DNA from: RGIG4079 sp045646905
Lineage (GTDB): Bacteria > Bacteroidota > Bacteroidia > Bacteroidales > Muribaculaceae
Assembly (NCBI GenBank): GCA_045646905.1
Contig: JAZRLP010000008.1
Location: 1 to 16,071, forward strand
Reading direction: 5' to 3'
Length of the DNA stretch: 16,071 nt
The position numbers were made by a program, and so were the translations under genes. Numbering within the stretch: the stretch's first letter is position 1; every line of letters starts with the position of its first letter. Below, in pieces: positions 1-8,095 of the stretch. The notes under the pieces are model-generated. The model did no database searches, was not told the DNA's origin, and worked only from the letters and a program-made list of their open reading frames with translations.

Positions 1-131
1 ATTTTATTATGGATTTTGAGCCACAGAAAAAGCAGATTTTTTATTCATAAATTTTCAAATACCCAAAGTTAATCATTATCAGCAACTTACAAAGGTTTTA
101 CCAACTAAAATGACCATTAGGCCGAAAATTA

Positions 132-154
132 CCACATTGACTCCCTAAATGTGG
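132..154. repeat. 7-bp inverted repeat (small hairpin)
   Basis: CCACATT at 132-138 and AATGTGG at 148-154 are perfectly complementary around a 9-base loop. It lies just beyond the U-run that ends the proposed minus-strand RNA, so it could be a back-up terminator or a separate small site. There is no clear T-run on either side, so a terminator role is only a guess. Positions 1-131, to its left, hold no gene, RNA or repeat that I can support. Confidence 0.4.
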
Positions 155-156
155 AA

Positions 157-460
157 ATATAAAAAAAGCGTGAGAGCCATACTTGTTACTCGTCCCACAC
201 TCAGAGGCCCTGGATTGCCCATCACAGTAGAACGAGCAACGCAGAAGCCTCACGCTGAATATGATAAAATACACCGATTAGCACGAGTACTAACCCATGA
301 ATATATACATATCCTAAGGCATCTACCATTGCTTCATCCTTGACTGTGATTGAAATTTTCCAGATTTCTGAGTGTCAAGAAAGAGCGTAAGTAAACGCTT
401 TCTAAAATGTCTGCCTACCCACCCACATTTACCCATATCGGGCTTCTGCAAGCGATATGC
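157..460 (-). ncRNA. Probable structured non-coding RNA, about 300 nt, unknown family
   Basis: Seen in the sequence, reading the minus strand: a Bacteroidetes-type promoter at 465-493 is followed by a hairpin CATATCG/CGATATG (434-440 with 453-459, extended by CTT/AAG), a second hairpin (379-388 with 395-402, two-base bulge), a third GGTTAG/CTAATC (290-295 with 276-281), and a long terminal stem. In that stem 249-256 pairs with 167-174, an inner 9-bp stem joins 232-240 to 185-193 with one G-U pair, and seven U follow at once (161-167), as in an intrinsic terminator. The loop of the third hairpin (283-289) is also perfectly complementary to 187-193, the same strand used by the inner stem, so a pseudoknot or conformational switch is possible. 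I find no tmRNA, RNase P or SRP signature. A 6S-like RNA is a possibility on size and its long closing stem, but this is not shown. The exact ends are inferred. Confidence 0.5.
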
Positions 461-464
461 GTCA

Positions 465-493
465 CAAAGATAAGGATTTTTTTAATAAAACAA
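465..493 (-). promoter_or_regulatory. Bacteroidetes-type promoter for the structured RNA
   Basis: On the minus strand TATCTTTG (465-472) fits the -7 element TAnnTTTG, and TTG (491-493) lies 18 bases upstream as a -33 element. It sits between the xerD stop and the structured region, pointing into it. Transcription would start at about 457-460. Confidence 0.5.
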
Positions 494-539
494 TAGGGAA
501 ACTTAAACAATGATAAAATTCAAGTATAACAAATGTCTA

Positions 540-1421
540 TTATTTATTTCTTGGGTGGAAAGATAGAATTTCTTCGCGTAGGCGAGTGCGGTCGATGTGG
601 ATGTAGATTTCGGTGGTGGAGATACTTTCGTGTCCGAGCATTTGCTGAATGGCGCGTAGGTTGGCACCCCCTTCGAGTAGGTGGGTGGCAAAAGAGTGGC
701 GCAAGGTGTGTGGACTTATCTCTTTGCGAATGTTGGCCAGTTCGGCCAGTTGCTTTATGATATAAAAAATCATTACACGAGTCAAACGGCGTCCGCGACG
801 GTTAAGAAACAATATGTTTTCCTCGCCCGGTTTTATGTCGAGATGACGACGGTCGTCGAGATAAAGTTTTATTTCGTGTATAGCAGTGGGAGAAATGGGT
901 ACAATGCGCTCTTTGTTACCTTTCCCCTTGATAACAATGTATTCTTCTTCAAGAAAAATTTTGTTGATTTCGAGGTTAATCAGTTCGCTCACTCGCAATC
1001 CACAACTATATAGTGTTTCGATAATGGCTCGATTGCGTTGTCCCTCGTTGGTCGATAGGTCGATGCACGATATCATTTCATCGATTTCCTCAATAGAAAG
1101 CACCTCGGGCAGTTTGCGACCCACGCGAGGAGATTCGAGGAGTAGAGTGGGGTTGGTGTCGATGTGGTTTTCAAGTTTAAGAAACCTGAAAAATGATTTT
1201 ATACCCGAAATGATGCGAGCTTGTGAGCGAGAAGATATGCCCAGGTCGTGAAGAGTGGCAATGAAATTGTGGAGATGGTCGAGCGAAACATCCTTGAGTG
1301 AAAGGTTGTTTTCGTTGAGGTAGTTTAACAGTTTCTTGACATCGTTGAGGTATCCTTCTCGGGTGTTATTTGACAAACCGCGCTCAAGCAATAGATATGC
1401 CGAGTATTGCTTTAGAACCAT
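540..1421 (-). CDS. xerD: XerD-type tyrosine recombinase
   Basis: This is a site-specific tyrosine recombinase of the XerC/XerD family, which resolves chromosome dimers at dif near the division septum. Its 293 residues match the usual 290-300. An N-terminal SAM-like core-binding domain (about 1-90) precedes the catalytic domain (about 105-290). All catalytic residues are visible: R143 in CGLRVSEL, K167 in GKGNKER, H238 and R241 in HTLRH, H264 in LGHESISTT, and the nucleophile Y273. The start overlaps the end of the upstream methyltransferase-like gene by 10 bases, so it is probably the last gene of the manC-led operon. The length, the complete motif set and the housekeeping context favour XerD over a mobile-element integrase; XerC versus XerD cannot be settled without comparison. 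No integron, transposon ends or dif site were recognised nearby. Confidence 0.92.
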   Translation of the reverse strand: MVLKQYSAYLLLERGLSNNTREGYLNDVKKLLNYLNENNLSLKDVSLDHLHNFIATLHDLGISSRSQARIISGIKSFFRFLKLENHIDTNPTLLLESPRVGRKLPEVLSIEEIDEMISCIDLSTNEGQRNRAIIETLYSCGLRVSELINLEINKIFLEEEYIVIKGKGNKERIVPISPTAIHEIKLYLDDRRHLDIKPGEENILFLNRRGRRLTRVMIFYIIKQLAELANIRKEISPHTLRHSFATHLLEGGANLRAIQQMLGHESISTTEIYIHIDRTRLREEILSFHPRNK

Positions 1422-2122
1422 AACGAAAAATGTTGCAATGGTAGATGTTTAAAGCCCACTATAATGCCTATTTTATCATTAGAGAAACTCATTCCATGAG
1501 TCATTGATGATTTTATTTCTCCCCAAGAATTTTTTATAGTATGGTTTTTGTTGATATTGCACACTATTACGACGCCACCATTGGAAATTGCTTGAGAGGC
1601 TGTCTCGACAACAAGTTTTGCACCCTTGTCGATGTGATTTATTAATAAAAATGGAGTGTCGGAGTCTTTTAATGTCGAGTTATATGTCTCAATAGCCGAG
1701 GCGATGTCATCAAATTTTGTTATGCGGTGGGCTATGTCGGTAGTTGCCGATTCATATATTTTGCGTTGATAGTTAATGCCAAGATAGGAGTATAGGTGTG
1801 ATGATGATGAAACGCTCAAGAGTGCCTTGGATGCAATGCCATGGCTCGTGCCTATTTGTAGCATTGCCTGTGGATTGAAGTGACACGCTGTGCGAAAAAT
1901 CATCTTGGCATATTTAAACGATATCAAGTGTTTGCGCTCCTTGGCCGAAGATAATCGTGATGCTTCCCAATGTGCGGCATGGATATCATCGTAGGCATAA
2001 TATGGGCTGCGCTCACGAAGCACTTTAAGCACGAAGTTAAAGGCAAATGGCGAGTGAATGCCAAAGCCTTTACTTCGGTTATAGCGTCGGAAAGCCGAAT
2101 AATATCGTTTGAATTTTATCAT
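1412..2122 (-). CDS. Class I SAM methyltransferase-like protein, degenerate
   Basis: The 236-residue protein opens with a basic segment and GIHSPF (21-26), the hallmark N-terminus of a Bacteroidetes class I methyltransferase-like family. A Rossmann-type motif I follows (MLQIGTSHGI, 87-96). The acidic residue normally ending strand 1 or 2 is not obvious and the later segment around 158-172 lacks the usual Asp-containing motif, so SAM binding or catalysis may be lost. No target can be named. It overlaps the YfhO gene upstream by ATGA (4 bases) and xerD downstream by 10 bases, so it is almost certainly co-transcribed and translationally coupled. What I see is the fold signature and operon position; loss of activity is inference. 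Confidence 0.65.
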   Translation of the reverse strand: MIKFKRYYSAFRRYNRSKGFGIHSPFAFNFVLKVLRERSPYYAYDDIHAAHWEASRLSSAKERKHLISFKYAKMIFRTACHFNPQAMLQIGTSHGIASKALLSVSSSSHLYSYLGINYQRKIYESATTDIAHRITKFDDIASAIETYNSTLKDSDTPFLLINHIDKGAKLVVETASQAISNGGVVIVCNINKNHTIKNSWGEIKSSMTHGMSFSNDKIGIIVGFKHLPLQHFSLWF

Positions 2123-4695
2123 TTTGAGGCTTTCTTAATCGATGTTGGGTTTTCATCCTCTTTGGGTTTCCCTATCACAGCAAATACTATTGCAGCAATC
2201 AATACAAGATAGATGATAATGATTGCTACTGATGCAAGGGTGGTGGTAGTGTGGATTGATTGAGGATTGAAATGCATTTCGATTTTGTGGTTGCCGGCAG
2301 GAATTTTAAGTGCGCGTAGCACATAGTTCACGCGAGCCAATTGTGCGGGTTGGTCGTCGATAGTCACATTCCATCCCCATGGGAAATATACTTCAGAGAA
2401 CACTGCGATGCCGCCGTTCTTGCTCTTGGCGTTATAGGTCAAGCGGTTTGGTGCATAAGAGGTGAGGCTTATTGCGTCGCCCTCTGAAGCAGGGGTTGCA
2501 TCGCCAAGTATTGTCTTGAATTTAGCATCGGCAACAGCAGTTGTAGCAGGGTTGATGCTATCGAGAGCCGCCATTTCGCCATTGGCATCGGGAGCGTATA
2601 TTACATTGTCAACCCACCAAGCATTACCAAGTGCATGAGGATTGTGTTCGAGTTTTTGTTCGCGAGTGATAATGTAGCGAGCATTGAGCATGTCGAGAAT
2701 GCGATATTTTTGTTGTAGCATTTTAGCAGTGCCTTGTTGGTCGGGCGCATATAATGCTACAACTGAGTCGCTTCTTAAGTCGGCAAAATAGTCGATATTG
2801 ACTACAGGACTGAGTTGACGGTCAATGAGATCTTGATAGCGAGTGAGTTTAGCTGCATGATATCCACCTATCATTTTGTGATGATAAGATGGATGTGGAC
2901 GATGAAATTCGGGAATACTCATCACGCGATAGTGACTTGTGGTGTCGGCAAGAATTTGATTGTCGATTTCGGATTTAGCAAATGGATCACTCACTGTGAG
3001 TTCGGGAACAACAAAGTCATCGTGGTTGAGGTATCGTTTGCCCACGGTGTATAGGTCGCACAACACTAATGCTGCAATGATTGCTGCTGAAACTTTTGGC
3101 GATAATTTTTTTGTGCCGAAAAGAGCAATAACACCGAGTGTGAGTGCAATAAACATGAAACTACGCAAGCTGTCTTTTTCAACCATTGTAGCTCTCACAT
3201 GTTCAATAGCAACAAAAATTTGAGGGTATTGTTTCTTAAGGTCAACTTCACCTTCTCCCACAAACGAACCAAATACCGATGGAGAAACAATACCGATTAA
3301 GCATATGAGTAATGTCACGCCAAAAGATGCGATGATTGCCACTTTGTATTTTTTCCAAGGCTCTTTTTCTTCAAATAGTTGCTTAATGGCAAGCAGTGCA
3401 AGCAATGGCATGGTGAATTGTGCTATCACAAGAATGCTTTCAACAGTGCGGAACTTGCTATACATGGGTATATAGTCGATAAACAAGTCGGTAAACCACA
3501 TGCAATTGCGACCAAGGGCAAGAAGTATTGAGAGCAATGTGAGAACGATAAGAGTCCATTTCATAGGACCTTTAACGATGATGCATCCAAGCAAGAATAG
3601 TGCGCAGATAATAGCGCCTACATATACAGGCCCACTTGTACCCTCGGCTCCTCCAAAGTATTGTGGAATTTGACTCAAGTAGTATTGATCATTTTGAGAC
3701 ATATTTTTTGCTTCGTCCACTTCAATAAGAGTGTTTTGTGAAGAGCCACCTTTCACATCGGGGATGAGAAGTGTGAATGTTTCGGCTTGGCCATAACTAT
3801 ATTGAGTTATATAGTCGCGGTCGAGTCCCGATGTTTTGTTTGGGTTGTTGGCATCGGTAGCATTAGTGAGTTCAGAGTGCTTGCCACGCATTGTGTCCTT
3901 TGAATACTCATAGGTATTGTAAAGGCTTGGCGAGTTGGCAGCCAAGGCCAGAACAGCAGCCACGGCGAGGGTTCCGGTGGCAATGCCCCATTGTTTGAAT
4001 TTCTTTTCTTTGATTGCCGAGATGAGAAATGCTATAACAAATCCCACAATCACAAATGCAAAGTAATAGGTCATTTGCACATGGTTAGAAGCCAATTGCA
4101 TCATTGCAAACATTGCTGCAAGAGCGCCACCAAGTAGATACTTGCCACGATAGCAAAGCACAATACCTGCTATTGTGGGTGGGATATATGCGAGAGTGAC
4201 AAATTTCCATATGTGTCCGGCTCCAATGAGTATTATGAAGTAGGATGAGAATCCATAGGCTATGGCTCCAATGAGGGCTTGCCACCATTTCATGCCAAAT
4301 GCCAATAAAAGGATAAAGAATCCCATCATCATCATCATCAATAGATTGGCAGGGGTGGGGAGTCCACATCCATAGATGGTGTTTACCCATTCAAAAAGTG
4401 CATTTGATGAATATGATGGAGAGATTTGAAACATGGGCATACCCGAAAAAAGCGAGTTGGTCCACCATGTTTTTTCGCCTGTTTGTTCTTGAAAAACTTT
4501 TGCTTCGTGTCCAACGGCTTCACCTTGAATCATATCATATTGTTGCAATACATTCCCTTGCGCAGCATCGGGGTAGAAGTAGCAAAAAGATATGACTATC
4601 ATTATTATAGCCGAAACAAAGAATCCCCACACTTGTGGGCGTTTGAATTTTTCGATGATTAATTCAATGAAATTTTTGTTGGTTGAGGTGTTCAT
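2119..4695 (-). CDS. YfhO family integral membrane protein
   Basis: This 858-residue multi-spanning protein has a first membrane helix at about 22-41, then a long external loop with WWTNSLFSGMPMFQ (77-90), a conserved YfhO-family segment. Around a dozen further helices follow to about residue 530. A large soluble region (about 570-815) comes next and a last helix lies near the C-terminus (about 826-848) with a lysine-rich tail. The family resembles GT-C glycosyltransferases; Bacillus subtilis YfhO is tied to GlcNAc decoration of lipoteichoic acid. In a Gram-negative Bacteroidete the acceptor must be another envelope glycan and is unknown. Being downstream of manC supports a glycan role. Residues 120-124 are five consecutive Met from an in-frame (ATG)5 run at 4324-4338, which cannot cause frameshifts by whole-unit slippage. 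The ATG start lies 16 bases after the TPR gene's stop. Confidence 0.85.
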   Translation of the reverse strand: MNTSTNKNFIELIIEKFKRPQVWGFFVSAIIMIVISFCYFYPDAAQGNVLQQYDMIQGEAVGHEAKVFQEQTGEKTWWTNSLFSGMPMFQISPSYSSNALFEWVNTIYGCGLPTPANLLMMMMMGFFILLLAFGMKWWQALIGAIAYGFSSYFIILIGAGHIWKFVTLAYIPPTIAGIVLCYRGKYLLGGALAAMFAMMQLASNHVQMTYYFAFVIVGFVIAFLISAIKEKKFKQWGIATGTLAVAAVLALAANSPSLYNTYEYSKDTMRGKHSELTNATDANNPNKTSGLDRDYITQYSYGQAETFTLLIPDVKGGSSQNTLIEVDEAKNMSQNDQYYLSQIPQYFGGAEGTSGPVYVGAIICALFLLGCIIVKGPMKWTLIVLTLLSILLALGRNCMWFTDLFIDYIPMYSKFRTVESILVIAQFTMPLLALLAIKQLFEEKEPWKKYKVAIIASFGVTLLICLIGIVSPSVFGSFVGEGEVDLKKQYPQIFVAIEHVRATMVEKDSLRSFMFIALTLGVIALFGTKKLSPKVSAAIIAALVLCDLYTVGKRYLNHDDFVVPELTVSDPFAKSEIDNQILADTTSHYRVMSIPEFHRPHPSYHHKMIGGYHAAKLTRYQDLIDRQLSPVVNIDYFADLRSDSVVALYAPDQQGTAKMLQQKYRILDMLNARYIITREQKLEHNPHALGNAWWVDNVIYAPDANGEMAALDSINPATTAVADAKFKTILGDATPASEGDAISLTSYAPNRLTYNAKSKNGGIAVFSEVYFPWGWNVTIDDQPAQLARVNYVLRALKIPAGNHKIEMHFNPQSIHTTTTLASVAIIIIYLVLIAAIVFAVIGKPKEDENPTSIKKASK

Positions 4696-4711
4696 TTATA
4701 ATGAATTTAAA

Positions 4712-5488
4712 TTATTTCGTAGGTGGTTGTAACTCGGAGAGAATTTTTGTGACAAAAGGAGTGGGTTTAATAGAATTGGCTTTTAGTAGGTGCTCAATGG
4801 CCAATTTCTTTGATTCACTATCGCTATTATCTTCGATAAAAGCCGAATAGTAACAATTGCCCAACTCGATAAGTGTATCATAATTATCGGCATCGAGTTT
4901 GAGAATTGAATAGTAGGCTTCGATAGCCTTGTTCTTCTCTCCTTGGAGCAAATAAGCATCGGCGAGTATCTCTCTAAAGGGGATGCTTTCGGGCTTGTTC
5001 TCTATGCCGTTGAGCATCTTCAGTGCATACTCTTCCATTTTAGTTCCATTGCGACGGAATGAGTAATATTTGAGTAGTTGCGAATCGATATTTCGCGACA
5101 GCCATGGATAACTCATTTGTGTGCGCAATAGAAAATTCTCATATAAATCGGTCTTCCCAAGGTCGAAACTTAGAGTCTTGACATGGCTGTAGAGCGAATC
5201 AAATGGGATATGATTTTGGAATGATTTTTCGAGCAAATCGGTTTGCATGAGGGTGTCGTTGCGCATCGCAGCCGAAATGATAGCTCGGCTATAGGTATCG
5301 ACCACTTGAGGGCGTTGGTCAATCATGAGCGTGTACATTGCCGATGCACTGAGCCATTCCTCTTGGTCGTAAAACATTGTAGCTCTACGCTGTAACACAT
5401 CATAGTCGGTGGCCGATGCTACGACCGACATGAGTGTGGTTATTAATATGAAAAGTTTTAGTCTCAAATTATAAATATTTTTCGCCAA
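4712..5488 (-). CDS. Secreted TPR-repeat protein
   Basis: A 258-residue protein with a Sec-type signal peptide (basic n-region, LFILITTLMSVVASA core at about 12-26, cleavage near ATD) and helical repeats. The clearest TPR-like units are at about 172-205 (ILADAYLLQGEKNKAIEAYY) and 206-245, so it is probably a periplasmic scaffold for a protein complex. No enzyme motif is seen. The start shown is TTG at 5488, overlapping manC by 20 bases. A second TTG at 5467 lies one base after the manC stop and would give a shorter but still complete signal peptide (MRLKLFILITT). The first ATG in frame would delete the signal peptide, so a TTG start is very likely in either case. It lies between manC and the YfhO gene in the same operon. 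Confidence 0.75.
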   Translation of the reverse strand: MAKNIYNLRLKLFILITTLMSVVASATDYDVLQRRATMFYDQEEWLSASAMYTLMIDQRPQVVDTYSRAIISAAMRNDTLMQTDLLEKSFQNHIPFDSLYSHVKTLSFDLGKTDLYENFLLRTQMSYPWLSRNIDSQLLKYYSFRRNGTKMEEYALKMLNGIENKPESIPFREILADAYLLQGEKNKAIEAYYSILKLDADNYDTLIELGNCYYSAFIEDNSDSESKKLAIEHLLKANSIKPTPFVTKILSELQPPTK

Positions 5489-6551
5489 ATTTTAGTTTGC
5501 AGTCATTAACCATCTGCTTGATGCGTTGTTCTTCGCTTTTAGGGCACACAAGCAACACATCGCCAGCATCGGCAATGATATAATCTTTTAACCCTTCAAC
5601 TACAATGAGTTTTTCGCCTTCAACGGCAAAAATGTTGCCAGTAGAATTGTAAGCAAGCACATTGCAGCGTTGAGTTACATTGTGGTCGGAGTTCTTTGGA
5701 GAGTTGTCATAAAGAGCGCTCCAAGTGCCAAGGTCGTTCCACCCAAATGTGACGCATTCAACATAAACATTGGGGGCTTTTTCCATGATTGCATAGTCGA
5801 TTGAAATGTTTACACAAGCTGGGAATTGCTCTTCGATAAACTCTGTTTCGCGAGGAGTGCCAAAGAGGTCGGCACCGGCATCAAATTGAGCTGCTATGTT
5901 TGATGCATGTTGGTAGAAAGCATTTTTTATTGATGAAACTTTCCACAAGAAAATGCCCGAATTCCAGAAAAACTCACCTGTGCTCAAGAATACTTTAGCA
6001 AGTTCAAGATTAGGCTTTTCGGTGAAAGTTTTCACTTTGCTTATGCTTTCAGCAACATTGTCGCCAATCTGGATATATCCATAGCCAGTCTCGGGGCGCA
6101 CGGGGGTGATGCCAAGAGTGAGTAGCGCATCGTTGTTCTCAACAAATTCAAATCCTTTGATGATGCTGTTTTCAAAGTCGCGTTCGCGAGTGATGAGGTG
6201 GTCGCTTGGAGTAACAATCATGCTTGCCTCGGGGTCGCGAGCGGCGATGTGCCATGCAGCCCATGCAATACATGGAGCAGTGTTGCGACGAGCAGGTTCG
6301 AGCAATATTTGGTCGTCTTGCAAGTCGGGCAACTGTTCTTTTACCAATGGGGCATATTGAGCATTGGTAACAACGATAACATTTTCTTTAGGTACGATAG
6401 GTAACACTCGGTCGTAGCTCATTTGGAGCAATGTGCGACCAGTGCCAAGGAAGTCTATAAATTGTTTAGGGCGGTCGGTACGGCTATAAGGCCAGAAACG
6501 GCTACCGATACCACCACACATTATCACGCAATAACGATGATTATTTATCAT
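5469..6551 (-). CDS. manC: Mannose-1-phosphate guanylyltransferase (GDP-mannose synthesis)
   Basis: A cytosolic nucleotidyltransferase making GDP-mannose from mannose-1-phosphate and GTP, precursor for mannose/fucose-containing capsule, O-antigen and glycoproteins. Its 360 residues cover only the NTP-transferase domain plus a short C-terminal part, so it is the monofunctional type without the phosphomannose isomerase domain. Signature motifs are complete: GGIGSRFWP (13-21) with PKQF (28-31) for GTP binding, EPARRNTAP (85-93), PSDH (115-118), PETGYGYI (153-160), FTEKP (176-180) and WNSGIF (196-201). The ATG at 6551 places the nucleotide-binding loop at the normal distance from the N-terminus. 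It is the first gene of the minus-strand operon and is divergent from pyrH. Confidence is high for the function, moderate for the gene symbol. Confidence 0.9.
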   Translation of the reverse strand: MINNHRYCVIMCGGIGSRFWPYSRTDRPKQFIDFLGTGRTLLQMSYDRVLPIVPKENVIVVTNAQYAPLVKEQLPDLQDDQILLEPARRNTAPCIAWAAWHIAARDPEASMIVTPSDHLITRERDFENSIIKGFEFVENNDALLTLGITPVRPETGYGYIQIGDNVAESISKVKTFTEKPNLELAKVFLSTGEFFWNSGIFLWKVSSIKNAFYQHASNIAAQFDAGADLFGTPRETEFIEEQFPACVNISIDYAIMEKAPNVYVECVTFGWNDLGTWSALYDNSPKNSDHNVTQRCNVLAYNSTGNIFAVEGEKLIVVEGLKDYIIADAGDVLLVCPKSEEQRIKQMVNDCKLKFGEKYL

Positions 6552-6620
6552 GTTTTAATATAAGTTTTAGGTTAAGAGTTCTTTGATAGTTATTACAATC
6601 TGCTAAGTTAGTCATTATAG

Positions 6621-6634
6621 TTGGAATGTTCCAA
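6621..6634. promoter_or_regulatory. Operator-like inverted repeat between manC and pyrH
   Basis: TTGGAA-TG-TTCCAA forms 6-bp arms around a 2-base centre, in the divergent intergenic region, 70 bases upstream of the manC start and about 45 bases upstream of the pyrH -33 element. The placement fits a dimeric repressor or activator site for manC or for both genes. A 14-base palindrome in AT-rich DNA can occur by chance, and I did not find a convincing minus-strand promoter beside it. Confidence 0.25.
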
Positions 6635-6678
6635 ATTTTTATTCACAAATTGCCTTAATGAATATTCTTTGAGTAAAT

Positions 6679-6711
6679 TTTGCAAAATATCGTTTTAATG
6701 TGTTATCTTTG
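6679..6711 (+). promoter_or_regulatory. Bacteroidetes-type promoter of pyrH-frr
   Basis: TTTG at 6679-6682 (-33) and TATCTTTG at 6704-6711 (-7, consensus TAnnTTTG) are separated by 21 bases, close to the spacing of the Bacteroidetes primary sigma factor. The -7 element ends 31 bases before the pyrH ATG. No Shine-Dalgarno sequence is seen; the leader is A-rich, as is usual in this phylum. Confidence 0.7.
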
Positions 6712-6742
6712 TCGTAATAACCTCAAATAAAAAACAACTACA

Positions 6743-7453
6743 ATGAGAACTAAATATAAAAGAGTATTGCTAAAACTCAGCGGTGAGTCGCTAATGGGTG
6801 AGCAAGGTTATGGTATTGACACTAAGCGTTTGGGCGAGTATGCAACTCAAATTAAAGAAATCGCTTCGCAAGGAGTGCAAGTGGCAATCGTGATAGGTGG
6901 TGGAAATATATTCCGTGGCTTGTCGGGTGCATCAAAAGGTTTTGACCGTGTAAAAGGCGACCAAATGGGTATGCTTGCTACTGTAATCAACTCGCTTGCA
7001 TTGAGTTCGGCTCTTGAAGCAGTGGGACAACCAGCCAAAGTGTTTACTGCCGTGAATATGTACCCTATCGGAGAGCATTATAGCAAATGGAAAGCAATTG
7101 AAGCCCTCAATAATGGTGCAGTATCAATCATGGCAGGTGGAACAGGTAACCCATTCTTCACTACCGATACAGGTTCGGCATTGCGTGGCATCGAGGTTGA
7201 AGCCGATGTGATGTTGAAAGGTACTCGCGTTGATGGCATCTACACTGCCGATCCCGAAAAAGACCCTACAGCAACTAAGTTTAGCGAAATTTCTTATGAT
7301 GAAGTTTACACTCGTGGCTTGAAAGTGATGGACTTGACAGCAACAGCATTGTGTAAAGAAAATAATTTGCCAATCGTGGTATTTGATATGGATACACCAG
7401 GAAATCTAGCAAAAGTTATTGCTGGTGAACCTATTGGAACATTGGTATATTAA
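6743..7453 (+). CDS. pyrH: UMP kinase
   Basis: Cytosolic bacterial UMP kinase of the amino-acid-kinase fold: it phosphorylates UMP to UDP with ATP, the committed step to UTP and CTP. The full 236-residue length matches the family. Visible motifs are KLSGES (11-16), the glycine loop GGGNIFRG (52-59), GTGNPFFTTD (133-142), which contacts UMP, and the ATP-site segment DGIYTADPEKDPTA (164-177). It is read from the clear promoter at 6679-6711 and is followed 33 bases later by frr, a very common bacterial gene pair. No oddities seen. Confidence 0.97.
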   Translation: MRTKYKRVLLKLSGESLMGEQGYGIDTKRLGEYATQIKEIASQGVQVAIVIGGGNIFRGLSGASKGFDRVKGDQMGMLATVINSLALSSALEAVGQPAKVFTAVNMYPIGEHYSKWKAIEALNNGAVSIMAGGTGNPFFTTDTGSALRGIEVEADVMLKGTRVDGIYTADPEKDPTATKFSEISYDEVYTRGLKVMDLTATALCKENNLPIVVFDMDTPGNLAKVIAGEPIGTLVY

Positions 7454-7486
7454 ACTATTGAAAATTAATTAAAAAACGATAATATT

Positions 7487-8047
7487 ATGGCTGAAGTAAA
7501 AGATTATTTGGAACCTGCTGAAGAAAAAATGGAATTGGCAGTTGAGTATCTTGATGAAACTCTTGCTCGTATTCGCGCAGGTAAAGCAAATGCGAAAATT
7601 CTTGAAGGTATCCGTGTAGAATATTATGGTAGCGGTGTGCCCATCTCAAATGTGGCAAACATTTCGGTGCCCGATGCTCGCACAATTGCAATCACACCAT
7701 GGGAAAAACCTATGTTCAAAGAAATTGAAAAAGCAATCATCAACTCTGAACTTGGTATCACTCCCGAAAATAATGGTGAAGTGATTCGTCTCACTATTCC
7801 TCCATTGACCGAAGATCGTCGTAAGGCTCTTGTAAAACAATGTAAAGCTGAAGCTGAAACAGCTAAAGTATCGGTGCGCAATGCTCGTCGCGACGCTATC
7901 GAAGGATTGAAGAAAGCAGTTAAAAACGGCATGCCCGAAGATATGTCGAAAAACGGCGAAGAAAAAGCTCAAAAACTTCATGATAAATACATGAAACGCA
8001 TCGATGACCTCTTCGCAGCAAAAGAAAAAGAAATCCTTACTGTGTAA
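7487..8047 (+). CDS. frr: Ribosome recycling factor
   Basis: RRF, with EF-G, splits the post-termination ribosome so its subunits can be reused. The 186 residues match the normal length. Diagnostic segments include the core RAGKANAKIL (31-40), VRVEYYGSGVPI-like YYGSGVPISN (47-56), PWEKPM (74-79), INSELGITPENNGEVIRL (89-106) and PPLTEDRRKALVKQ (109-122), followed by the long helical arm with RNARRDA. The gene ends with TAA at 8045-8047 and TAG follows directly. A 6-bp hairpin (GGTTAC 8066-8071 with GTAACC 8081-8086) lies between the stop and the main terminator. It is co-transcribed with pyrH. Confidence 0.97.
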   Translation: MAEVKDYLEPAEEKMELAVEYLDETLARIRAGKANAKILEGIRVEYYGSGVPISNVANISVPDARTIAITPWEKPMFKEIEKAIINSELGITPENNGEVIRLTIPPLTEDRRKALVKQCKAEAETAKVSVRNARRDAIEGLKKAVKNGMPEDMSKNGEEKAQKLHDKYMKRIDDLFAAKEKEILTV

Positions 8048-8095
8048 TAGCGTTAATGCTCTATCGGTTACACAACAAGAGTAACCACAAAATAT

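Noticed and set aside
222..329. 35-residue minus-strand open frame starting MVDALGYVYIHG with a hydrophobic core, and a 37-residue one at 323-436
   Set aside because: Both are short, in different frames, and overlap the hairpins of the proposed RNA. The hydrophobic one could be a small membrane protein, but nothing besides hydrophobicity supports it.
149..343. 64-residue plus-strand open frame
   Set aside because: It lies antisense to the structured RNA region, its composition is unusual for a protein, and no motif is seen. Base-pairing explains the sequence better.
533..1251. Plus-strand open frames of 75, 110 and 121 residues
   Set aside because: They are antisense shadows of xerD, which has all its catalytic residues on the other strand.
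540..1421. Integrase of a mobile element
   Set aside because: The 293-residue length, operon with housekeeping genes and lack of attachment repeats or a neighbouring tRNA favour a chromosomal Xer recombinase.
4324..4338. (ATG)5 triplet run in the YfhO gene as a phase-variation tract
   Set aside because: The unit is three bases, so slippage only changes the number of Met residues in a membrane segment and cannot switch the gene off.
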